A stretch of 64,000 bases of DNA from PALSA-505 sp036502085 (GTDB taxonomy: Bacteria; Actinomycetota; Actinomycetes; Streptosporangiales; Streptosporangiaceae), in the NCBI GenBank assembly GCA_036502085.1, contig DASXZD010000041.1:1-64000 (forward strand). The letters are read 5' to 3'. Position numbers and translations under genes: made by a program. Shown piece by piece: positions 58,601-64,000 of the stretch. Below the pieces are notes generated by a model. That model was not told the origin of the DNA, searched no databases, and saw nothing but the letters and a program-made list of their open reading frames with translations. The number at the start of each line of letters is the position of its first letter. Within the stretch, counting starts at the first letter, position 1.

Positions 58601-59336
58601 AGGCGAACAGCCGCTCGCTGGCTTCTTCGAGCCGCTCGAGCTCCTGCTCTTCCTGGCCGAAGCCCTTGACCACCCGCACCCCGGTGATCGCCGCCTCGAC
58701 CACCCCGGCGACCGCGCCCGACTGCTGCTGGGCATGCCAGCTCGACGGGAACAGCCGCTGCCGCGAGGCTAGCGTGACAAACCACAGCGCCGGCCCGACC
58801 GCGAACGCGACCAGCGTCAGCAGCGGGGACAAGAACAGCATGATGACCAGGGAGGAAATGAACAGCAGCGCGTTGCCGGCCGTGACCGGGATCATGCTGA
58901 GCAGGCCCTGCACCATGTTGACGTCGGAGATGGAGCGGCTGACCACCTGGCCGGTGTTGAGCTTGTCCTGGCGGCTGCCGTCCAGCCGGGACAGCGCGTT
59001 GAAGAGCTCGGTGCGCAGGTCGTGCTGCACGTCGAGCGCCACCCGGCCGCCGTAGTACCGCCGCATATAGATGCCGCCGAAGCTGACCAGACCGGCCAGC
59101 ACCAGCGCAATCGCCAGCGGCCAGATCGACTCGGTGTGAGTGACGATCACCTTGTCGATGATCCGCCGCTGCACCAGCGGGATCACCGCGATCACCCCGG
59201 TGGCCAGCAGCGTCCCGCCCAGCGAGATCAGCGTGTTCCTGCGGTACTGCAGGCAGTAACCGACGAGCCGCCGCATCCAGCGCTCACCGTTAGGGCCCGA
59301 GATCCGCTGAGGACCGGCTTGCTTCGTCGATCGCAT
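55587..59336 (-). CDS. tandem-fused ABC exporter (two membrane-ATPase halves in one polypeptide)
   Basis: 1249 residues. Half 1: six helices, then Walker A GASGSGKST, signature LSGGQRQRIALARALLVDP, and Walker B ILVLDDATSSVD. A linker of about 90 residues with an acidic run (ADEAADDADADAD) follows. Half 2 has another six helices, Walker A GQTGAGKST, signature LSAGQRQLIALARAQLVDP and Walker B ILLLDEATSALD. In half 1 the residue after Walker B is Asp not Glu (LDDATSS), the usual degenerate site of heterodimeric exporters; half 2 keeps the catalytic Glu. A complete exporter is thus encoded as one chain, probably for lipids, peptides or drugs. Confidence 0.92.
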   Translation of the reverse strand: MRSTKQAGPQRISGPNGERWMRRLVGYCLQYRRNTLISLGGTLLATGVIAVIPLVQRRIIDKVIVTHTESIWPLAIALVLAGLVSFGGIYMRRYYGGRVALDVQHDLRTELFNALSRLDGSRQDKLNTGQVVSRSISDVNMVQGLLSMIPVTAGNALLFISSLVIMLFLSPLLTLVAFAVGPALWFVTLASRQRLFPSSWHAQQQSGAVAGVVEAAITGVRVVKGFGQEEQELERLEEASERLFASRVRTVRLTARYNPALQAIPSLGQIGVLALGGWLAIRGSITLGTFLAFSAYLAQMVSPVRMLTYLITLGQETRASAIRVFEVIDSRPVISEKPEAIELPPDAAGVVFDDVHFGYLPSRPVLTGLTLEARPGETLALVGASGSGKSTVSLLLSRFYDVDKGAVRLGGFDVRDVTLDSLRAAIGLVLEDSFLFSDTVRANIAYGRPDVSAEQVVAAARAARAEEFIAELPDGYDTVIGEQGLTLSGGQRQRIALARALLVDPRILVLDDATSSVDPRIEAEIHATLHEVMRGRTTLLIAHRRSTLQLADRIAVLHEGRVLDIGSHDELTERCPRYRLLLAGPDEKADEAADDADADADLAGVTIVTKAAGVVPLAPPPGRGAEWSSMLAGVPLSPEMLARLEVLPPADDTPRIDEAQARAPESHFTLRKLLKPFLIALVAGLVLDGLDALASLALPALVRGGIDHGVEGKAFGAIVLVSLIGLAVVMADWVVNAVETMVVGRNGERLLYALRVKIFAHLQRLGLDFYERELTGRIMTRMTTDVDALSTFLQTGLVSTVSSVLSFFGVMAALLIINVRLGLTVLTIIPALAAATLIFRAKSSKAYERARERVSVVNGDLQENVAGLRVTQAYRREEHNRARFAGLSDAYRKARMRSQRLIALYFPFVQTLSTIAGALVLVVAAGQVRGGVLTAGALIAYLLYIDMFFAPVQQMSQVFDGYQQAVVGLHRITDLLSVPTSTPQPRRPRPVRQLRGQIELRDVSFRYGGAGRDALHDVSLTIEPGETVALVGQTGAGKSTLVKLVARFYDATAGAVLVDGVDVRDYDLAGFRHRLGVVPQEPYLFSGTVADAIAYGRPDASPAEVEAAARAVGAHEMIAALQDGYEHAVGERGRSLSAGQRQLIALARAQLVDPAILLLDEATSALDLASEAAVTRAVSRLTTQRTTLVVAHRLTTAARADRIVVVDGGQIAEAGSHDELLAAGGTYASLWAAFTGGQDIGRASLAGTG

Positions 59337-59470
59337 AGTTAGACAGGCTAACCATTACCTCAGACATAAAATTTCCGAACGGTCGCGGGAATCAGTCCAG
59401 TCCGCTGACGGCCGGCGCGATCGCCAGGGTAGCTTCCGCCACTGCGGGATCTGGCGGTCTCTGGCGTCGC

Positions 59471-59490
59471 ATGATACCACGCGGTATCAT
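59471..59490 (+). promoter_or_regulatory. 20-bp operator palindrome and leaderless -10 of the second vapBC-like pair
   Basis: ATGATACC (59471-59478) and GGTATCAT (59483-59490) are perfect inverted arms around ACGC. The right arm contains TATCAT (TAnnnT), whose last base is 7 nt before the ATG at 59497. Antitoxin binding would cover the -10 box. Confidence 0.65.
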
Positions 59491-59496
59491 ACAAGC

Positions 59497-59787
59497 ATGG
59501 CTATGACGCTCAGGCTCAGCGAGGAACAGACGGAGGCGCTCCGGCGGAAAGCGGAGGCCGAACACCGTTCCATGCAGCAGGTCGCGCTGGCCGCCATCGA
59601 CACCTACGTTCACCAGGCGGATCCCGCGCGCCGCCAGGCAGTCCCAGTCGCTGAGCTCATGACGATGTTCCAGGGCCTGCCGCCGATGAGCGCGGAGGCG
59701 TTCCGAGCCGACCAGGATCGCTACGCTGACGCGGAAGCGTCCTTCGACGCCTACGAACGCGCTGACACCCCGCGAGACGGCGAGTGA
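59497..59787 (+). CDS. antitoxin of a VapBC-like pair
   Basis: 96 residues. The N-terminus TLRLSEEQTEALRRKAEAEH followed by RSMQQVALAAIDTYV is an RHH-type DNA-binding unit. The C-terminal half is acidic (EAFRADQDRYADAEASFDAY) and should neutralise the toxin. It overlaps the PIN-domain gene by 4 nt. A palindrome directly upstream indicates autoregulation. Confidence 0.82.
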   Translation: MAMTLRLSEEQTEALRRKAEAEHRSMQQVALAAIDTYVHQADPARRQAVPVAELMTMFQGLPPMSAEAFRADQDRYADAEASFDAYERADTPRDGE

Positions 59788-60209
59788 GCATCCACTACCC
59801 GCGCGGGCTCGGTGACACGAACATCCTGATCTACCTGGAACGTCTGGCGCCGGAGCGACTACCCTCGGAACTTCTCACCAGCACGGTAAGCCTCGCCGAA
59901 CTGTCGGCAGGGGTGCATTCGGCCGTTGACGCGACTGAACGCGCACAGCGAGTCCTTCGTGTGCAGCGAGTAGAGGCGACCTTCAGCCCGCTGACATTCG
60001 ATGTCGAGGCCGCGCGGCGATACGGGATTATCGCCGCAGAGGTGATCGCGACAGGTCGAAAGCCACGCGGCCGGGTGGCTGACCTCATGATCGCCAGCAT
60101 CGCGGCAGCGAACAATCTCCCCCTGTTCACCACCAACCCCGCGGACTTCCGCGGCCTCGAGTCGGTCGTCACCGTCGTTCCAGTTCCCGTTCCGGCAGTC
60201 GCGCCCTGA
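59784..60209 (+). CDS. PIN-domain ribonuclease toxin (VapC-like)
   Basis: 141 residues, GTG start within GTGA overlap. Catalytic acids: GLGDTNILIYLERL, SLAELSAGVHSA, RVADLMIASIAAANNLPLFT and TNPADFRGLE. This is the toxin of the second PIN pair. It differs clearly from the one at 23392. In the 279 nt after it, before the aquaporin gene, I see no gene that I can support. Confidence 0.87.
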   Translation: MSIHYPRGLGDTNILIYLERLAPERLPSELLTSTVSLAELSAGVHSAVDATERAQRVLRVQRVEATFSPLTFDVEAARRYGIIAAEVIATGRKPRGRVADLMIASIAAANNLPLFTTNPADFRGLESVVTVVPVPVPAVAP

Positions 60210-60488
60210 CCGGGTGGCGCGCGAGCATGACCACTTCACCATCTTGGCCAGGTGACATCTATGCCCCTTGAGCGGGCCGTTCGGGTATCCGCCTAACGGA
60301 CCCAGTCTTATGCGGGTGGCTTGGCCGCGCGGATGATCACGGAGTCCCGGCCAGGCTTCAGGTCGAGGCAGGCTGCCAAGCTGGCACCTGGATAGAAATC
60401 TGTCGACAAGGGGCCCGGTGTGCTATCTGATATCCCGATTGTCCCGGCGCGGGGTGATGGCAGCGAGCAGGCTGGCCGGGGAGCGCCG

Positions 60489-61391
60489 GTGACCGAGGCG
60501 GCGTTGTGGCGCAGGCTGCTGGCCGAGTTGCTGGGCAGCGCCTTCCTGGCCGCCTTGGTGATCGGCTCGGGCATTGCCGCGCAGCGCCTGTCGCCAGGCG
60601 ATACCGGCCTGGAGCTGCTGGAGAACGCGGCCGCGACCGCGACCGGGCTGTACGCCGTCATCTTGATGTTCGGCCCGGTGTCGGGCGGCCATTTCAACCC
60701 GGTGGCGTCGTTCGCCGATGCCTTCTTCGGCGGGCTGTCCTGGCGGGACGCCGCGGCCTACCTGCCCGCCCAGGTGGCCGGGTGCACCGGGGGTGCCATC
60801 GTGGCGAACCTGATGTTCGCGCTGGCGGCGGTCAGCATCTCGGCCAAGCACCGGGCCTCCCCCGGCCATTTCCTGTCCGAGATCGTTGCGACCCTGGGGC
60901 TGATCCTGGTGATCTTCGCTCTGGCCCGGACCGGACGCAGCCGGTCTGCGGCAGCGGCGGTCGGAGCGTACATCGGCGCGGCGTATTTCTTCACGTCCTC
61001 GGCCAGCTTCGCCAATCCAGCGATCAACATCTGCCGGATCTTCTCGGCCACCTTCGCGGGCATCGCACCCTCGTCGGTGCCGAGCTTCGCCAGCGCCCAG
61101 ATCATCGGCGGGGTGATCGCGGTCGGAGTGATCAAGGCCCTGTACCCGGACGTCACCCCGGCGCAGGCGGCCGACGTCATCGTGCCCCATCACCCCGACG
61201 GGGCGCACAGCACGGCAGGCGGGAGGCGGCATGCACCTAGCCGCGATCGGGGAGCCGCGGATCTGGATGTCGGCGATCTGGTCGTCGATCGCGTACGCCG
61301 GCGCCGGTATCCTCGCGGCCCATTGTTCTGCGATGGCCATGTCCTGGTGATCGGCGTTGTCCACGTGCGGAATAACCGCGAAATCAACTAG
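60489..61391 (+). CDS. aquaporin family channel (MIP)
   Basis: 300 residues. Six helices plus two half-helices. The first NPA box reads Asn-Pro-Val in SGGHFNPVASFADAFFGG; the second is canonical in SASFANPAINICRIF. GGGGAG lies 7 nt before the GTG at 60489. Members of this group transport water, glycerol or metalloids. The last 60 residues after VIVPHHPDG are Arg-rich and unlike aquaporins; they may be read-through into non-native sequence. Its 3' end overlaps the convergent SRPBCC gene by 8 nt. Confidence 0.83.
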   Translation: MTEAALWRRLLAELLGSAFLAALVIGSGIAAQRLSPGDTGLELLENAAATATGLYAVILMFGPVSGGHFNPVASFADAFFGGLSWRDAAAYLPAQVAGCTGGAIVANLMFALAAVSISAKHRASPGHFLSEIVATLGLILVIFALARTGRSRSAAAAVGAYIGAAYFFTSSASFANPAINICRIFSATFAGIAPSSVPSFASAQIIGGVIAVGVIKALYPDVTPAQAADVIVPHHPDGAHSTAGGRRHAPSRDRGAADLDVGDLVVDRVRRRRYPRGPLFCDGHVLVIGVVHVRNNREIN

Positions 61392-61881
61392 TCCGACTCC
61401 CTGAGCCTTGCAGTGACATCAGGTAATCCTCCAGGTTGTCGTAGCTGGACTCCTGGCCGTCGTGCTTGGTCATGTGGTCACGGCCGGCCTGGTCACGGAA
61501 CGCCATCGTCACCGTCAGCGTGGTTACCCCGTCAGCCTCCTCCAGCTCATCCGTCTCGTCGGCCCACGCGTCGGGCCAGCCTTCGAACAGCCACGTCTGG
61601 ACGATCCGGGCCGGCGGCTCGATCTCCAGGTAGGTCCCGCGGAATGAGCACTCTCCCCCCTCTGGCGTCACGAAGACCATGTGGTAGTCCCCCCCGACGC
61701 GCAAGTCCATCGAGCACACCGTCATCTTGTCCTCGAAGGGAGCGAACCAGTGGCGCAGATGCTCGGGCTTGGTCAGCACGTCGAAGACGAGCTCGATCGG
61801 CGCGTCGAACTTGCGGGTGGTGACGATCACGAGGTCGCTCGGGTACTCGACGACTGCGGACCCATGCCGGTTAGGTGTCAC
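61384..61881 (-). CDS. SRPBCC (AHSA1-like) domain protein
   Basis: 165 residues with the AHSA1 pattern: LVIVTTRKFDAPIELVFDVL, TKPEHLRHWFAPFEDKMTV, GGDYHMVFVTPEGGECSFRG and ARIVQTWLFEGWPD. It is a hydrophobic-pocket protein. The gene overlaps the ArsR-type regulator by 4 nt. ArsR-SRPBCC pairs are common in actinomycetes and may bind a small ligand together. No function is proven. Confidence 0.87.
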   Translation of the reverse strand: MTPNRHGSAVVEYPSDLVIVTTRKFDAPIELVFDVLTKPEHLRHWFAPFEDKMTVCSMDLRVGGDYHMVFVTPEGGECSFRGTYLEIEPPARIVQTWLFEGWPDAWADETDELEEADGVTTLTVTMAFRDQAGRDHMTKHDGQESSYDNLEDYLMSLQGSGSRTS

Positions 61882-62219
61882 TGAAGGTCTCCTTGCTGCT
61901 GAAGCTCTTTGAGGTAGCTATCCATCCGGTCCAGCCGCTCGTTCAACGCCCGCTCGTACTTGGCCAGCCAATCGCGAAACGGCTGCAAGTGCGCCGGTTC
62001 CAGCCGGTACAGCCGGCGACGCCCCTCCGCCCGGCACCTGACGAGTCCCACCTCACTCAGCACCCGGAGGTGCTTTGACACCTGAGGCTGGGACATCGAC
62101 AGATCGCTCACGATCGCCCCGACTGCCTTCTCGCCTTCGATTAGCGCGTCCATGACCTCGCGCCGATGCACATCGGCAATGGCGTTGAAGACGTCCGACG
62201 TCGTGGAAGCGCGGGGCAC
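61878..62219 (-). CDS. ArsR-family transcriptional regulator
   Basis: 113 residues from the GTG at 62219. Winged helix: SDVFNAIADVHRREVMDALI, DLSMSQPQVSKHLRVLSEVG (recognition helix) and RCRAEGRRRLYRL (wing). No metal-binding Cys pair in the ELCVCDL position, so it is not a classical metal sensor. An ATG at 62246 is in frame, but a TTGACA-N16-TATGAT promoter spans 62253-62226, so the GTG coincides with the predicted transcription start. The message is leaderless. Confidence 0.85.
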   Translation of the reverse strand: MPRASTTSDVFNAIADVHRREVMDALIEGEKAVGAIVSDLSMSQPQVSKHLRVLSEVGLVRCRAEGRRRLYRLEPAHLQPFRDWLAKYERALNERLDRMDSYLKELQQQGDLQ

Positions 62220-62225
62220 TGGCCG

Positions 62226-62253
62226 ATCATATTCCGATCTCGGCATATGTCAA
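62226..62253 (-). promoter_or_regulatory. consensus promoter with inverted-repeat operator before the arsR-like gene
   Basis: On the minus strand TTGACA (62253-62248) is separated by 16 nt from TATGAT (62231-62226). Between and over them, CATATTCCGA (62228-62237) and TCGGCATATG (62240-62249) form an inverted repeat with one mismatch. An ArsR dimer bound there would block RNA polymerase. The predicted start falls on the GTG at 62219. Confidence 0.7.
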
Positions 62254-62560
62254 GCCTCGAGCTGGCCGTGGCCAGGCGAGAGGTTCACGCAGCACTGGCC
62301 GCAGCGACGGCACGTGGAGGACGAGACGGACCTGGATCTCTTCGCTGGCATCCCCGTCCCGACCGGCGCGAGGCGCCCGCCAGCGGCGTGACCAAGGTGA
62401 TTTACCGGGATGCGGAAGGCGATGGGATCAGCTTCGGCGGCCGTCTTGCCTGATGCCTCGTCACAATGCAGTCATCGCCGGTGACGCCCGAGCCACCTTT
62501 AATCACGGGAACCATTTTCAGGCGGCCCATTTGCCGGGCCAAATACCGCATAAATTAAGT
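62254..62560. other. intergenic stretch without a supportable gene
   Basis: Open frames here are short and lack start signals and recognisable motifs. The first part is GC-rich; from about 62500 the sequence becomes AT-richer (AAATACCGCATAAATTAAG). It could hold a decayed gene. Confidence 0.4.
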
Positions 62561-62593
62561 GAGGCCCCTCCATGCATGAGATGGAGGGGCCTC
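62561..62593. terminator. 13-bp perfect hairpin
   Basis: GAGGCCCCTCCAT (62561-62573) and ATGGAGGGGCCTC (62581-62593) pair perfectly around a 7-nt loop. On the minus strand it is followed by ACTTAATTTATG, T-rich for this genome, and it overlaps the stop of the small minus-strand frame ending at 62592. Confidence 0.7.
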
Positions 62594-62822
62594 ATCCGGC
62601 CTCACCGCGCTGACCTGCCGATTTCTCGACCAGTCGCACGCTGCTCAACCGGTCACCAGGGCCGGAAACCCGCCTGAAGTACCGGTTTCCCGATCCTTCC
62701 TGCGTTACCAGGGTCTCCCCCGGCGCGGTCCCCGTTTCCGGCGACAAGAGAATTTCTACTGCCTTTCGGAAGCCAGCACAAGAGGTTTCTGGCGACGATC
62801 TCGGAAAAGTTTGCTTATCCAC
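62592..62822 (-). CDS. possible small hypothetical protein
   Basis: 76 residues from a GTG at 62822, no family recognised, Ser/Glu/Gly-rich. The support is positional only: a terminator hairpin begins at its stop codon. Against it: the GTG is inside a DnaA box, there is no ribosome site, and the base composition is less GC-rich than surrounding genes. Confidence 0.25.
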   Translation of the reverse strand: MDKQTFPRSSPETSCAGFRKAVEILLSPETGTAPGETLVTQEGSGNRYFRRVSGPGDRLSSVRLVEKSAGQRGEAG

Positions 62823-62949
62823 ACGTCATCCACACGGCGCATGCCGTTATCCCCCGCCCACAGCGATTGTCCACCGGCTCATCCACAGTCCTGTCCACAG
62901 GCGCTGCGCACAAAGCTGCCGAGTAAAGCTGCCGAGTAAAGCTGCCGAA
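62815..62949 (+). other. cluster of DnaA-box-like sites followed by 13-nt direct repeats
   Basis: Same-orientation sites: TTATCCACA (62815, a perfect box), TCATCCACA (62826), TTGTCCACC (62867), TCATCCACA (62879) and CTGTCCACA (62891). They match TTATNCACA or the actinomycete form TTGTCCACA with zero to two differences. Directly after, AAAGCTGCCGAGT is repeated at 62912 and 62925, with a partial third copy at 62938. No dnaA or dnaN gene is nearby. Function is unknown: a DnaA-titration or reactivation site, or an origin-like remnant. Confidence 0.55.
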
Positions 62950-62960
62950 CGAGGCCGTGG

Positions 62961-64000
62961 TCAGCTCGCCGTCATCAGCAGCCTGTCCATCACCCGCACG
63001 CCGAAGTGCAGTGCGGAGACCGGCACCCGCTCGTCCACGCCGTGGAACATCGCGTGGTAGTCGAACCCGGGCGGCAGCTGCAGCGGGGTGAACCCGTAGC
63101 CGGCGATGCCGAGCCGGGAGAAGTGCTTGGCGTCGGTGGCGCCCGCCATGCAGTACGGCACCACCCGCGCGCCCGGATCTTCGGCCAGCAGCGCCGCGGT
63201 CATGGACGACATCAGCGGCGCCTGCAGCGGCGCCTGCAGCGGGATCGCGCGGTGGTAGTACTCCCAGTCCACGTCGGGTCCGGTCAGCTCGTCAAGCGTC
63301 GCGCGGAACTCCTCGTCCGTGCCCGGCAGCACTCGCCCGTCCACGTAGCCGGTGGCCTCGCCGGGGATCACGTTGACCTTGTAGCCCGCGGCCAGCATCG
63401 TCGGCGTCGAGCTGTTCCGCAGCACGTGCCCGACCAGGACGCTGGCCGGCCCGAGCCGCGCCCGCAGTTCCTCAGCATCCAAGCCGAGCGGATCGAGGGG
63501 CTCCGCGCCGACCGCGTCCGCGAGCGCGGCCAGCGCGGCGGCGACGGTGGGGATGACCCTGGCCGGCCAGCGGTGATCACCGATCCTCGTCATCGCCCGG
63601 GACAGGGCGGTGACCGCGTTGCGGCGGCCGGGCCGGGAGCCGTGCCCGGCGACGCCGCGCGCGGTGAGCTTGAGCCAGGCGGTGCCGCGCTCGGCCGAGG
63701 CGACGGGGTACAGCCGCAGGCCGGGAGCGGCGTGGAAGGTGAACGCGCCGGACTCGCCGATCCCCTCGGTGCAGCCGTCGAACAGGCCGGCGTGCTCGCG
63801 GACCAGCCAGGCCGCCCCGTAGGCGGCGGTGTCCTCCTCGTCCGCGGTGAACGCGAGCACGACGTCGCGGACGGGCCGCCGCCCGGTGCGCAGCAGCGAG
63901 CGGGCCACCGCCACCATGACCGCGACGGCGTTCTTCATGTCCACCGCGCCGCGCCCCCACAGCACGCCGTCGCGCACCTCGCCGGAGAACGGCGGCACGG
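62961..64000 (-). CDS. M20-family metallopeptidase, C-terminal part
   Basis: At least 346 residues; the N-terminus lies beyond the right edge. Metal-site motifs: WGRGAVDMKNAVAVMVAVAR (Asp) and AFTADEEDTAAYGA (Glu-Glu), with a late His in FDYHAMFHGVDERVPVSALH. The dimerisation domain is interrupted by a PLQAPLQAPL repeat. It is a di-zinc exopeptidase or deacylase of the ArgE/DapE/carboxypeptidase G2 type. The substrate is unknown. Its stop is 12 nt from the 13-nt repeats. Confidence 0.9.
   Translation of the reverse strand, partial: VPPFSGEVRDGVLWGRGAVDMKNAVAVMVAVARSLLRTGRRPVRDVVLAFTADEEDTAAYGAAWLVREHAGLFDGCTEGIGESGAFTFHAAPGLRLYPVASAERGTAWLKLTARGVAGHGSRPGRRNAVTALSRAMTRIGDHRWPARVIPTVAAALAALADAVGAEPLDPLGLDAEELRARLGPASVLVGHVLRNSSTPTMLAAGYKVNVIPGEATGYVDGRVLPGTDEEFRATLDELTGPDVDWEYYHRAIPLQAPLQAPLMSSMTAALLAEDPGARVVPYCMAGATDAKHFSRLGIAGYGFTPLQLPPGFDYHAMFHGVDERVPVSALHFGVRVMDRLLMTAS

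Noticed and set aside
60308..60420. Minus-strand C-terminal-looking peptide (FYPGASLAACLDLKPGRDSV) before the aquaporin gene
   Set aside because: It resembles the end of a small methyltransferase or similar protein, but no upstream coding part continues from it. Kept as a possible relic only.
62166..62453. Plus-strand frame over the ArsR promoter
   Set aside because: It begins inside the arsR-like gene on the other strand, has no ribosome site and no recognisable domain.
1..64000. tRNA, rRNA, riboswitch or integron structures
   Set aside because: None could be recognised by eye. A covariance-model scan would be decisive; a hit above threshold would overturn this.

Overview
The window is a GC-rich chromosomal segment from an actinomycete. 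Genes are densely packed, many joined by 4-nt ATGA or GTGA overlaps, and GTG starts are common. Lineage-typical families are present: DUF397, a DUF222/HNH (13E12-type) nuclease, an NDMA-dependent alcohol dehydrogenase and CUT1 sugar importers without a dedicated ATPase. The genus cannot be fixed from this sequence. I found no rRNA, tRNA, CRISPR array, transposase or prophage module.

Layout. 1-8311: end of a LuxR-type response regulator, a tricorn-like protease, an HNH nuclease, a sugar-porter MFS protein, a GNAT acetyltransferase and a secreted kelch protein, closed by a strong hairpin. 8394-15677: a compact five-gene operon, unusual and the best candidate for an undescribed system. It holds three different ATP-grasp ligases, an MFS transporter and an AT-richer PEP-synthase-like phosphotransferase, and ends in a 16-bp hairpin. 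15697-24554: housekeeping and stress genes (HtrA-like protease, glycerophosphodiesterase, carbonic anhydrase, selenium-binding-protein family, an L,D-transpeptidase with a shortened wall-binding domain, a MetE-like methyltransferase, a VapBC-like pair).

24584-31304: a MoxR-VWA fusion, an NDMA-dependent alcohol dehydrogenase and a molybdenum hydroxylase (large, FeS and FAD subunits). 31319-38706: genes fitting trans-4-hydroxy-L-proline catabolism (DapA-family lyase, proline-racemase-family epimerase, three-subunit FAD/FeS dehydrogenase), split by a secreted-protein gene and a decayed GH2 exo-glucosaminidase. 38675-41025: cydAB. 41084-43647: a DUF6886 gene with an apparent frameshift and a DUF222/HNH gene rich in a palindromic repeat.

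43673-53037: a galactoside or amino-galactoside regulon. It has a DeoR regulator, a PfkB kinase, an AgaS-like SIS protein, a tagatose-6-phosphate-kinase-like enzyme, a class II aldolase, an ABC sugar importer and a GH4 alpha-galactosidase-like enzyme. The same CGAGCA element lies in both divergent promoter regions. 53057-64000: a secreted beta-helix protein, DUF397, a fused tandem ABC exporter, a second VapBC-like pair, an aquaporin, an ArsR/SRPBCC pair, a DnaA-box cluster with 13-nt repeats, and the C-terminal part of an M20 peptidase.

Cross-cutting signals: several regulators appear to be leaderless, with a TAnnnT -10 box exactly 7 nt before the start codon. Short tandem repeats have expanded inside many genes.
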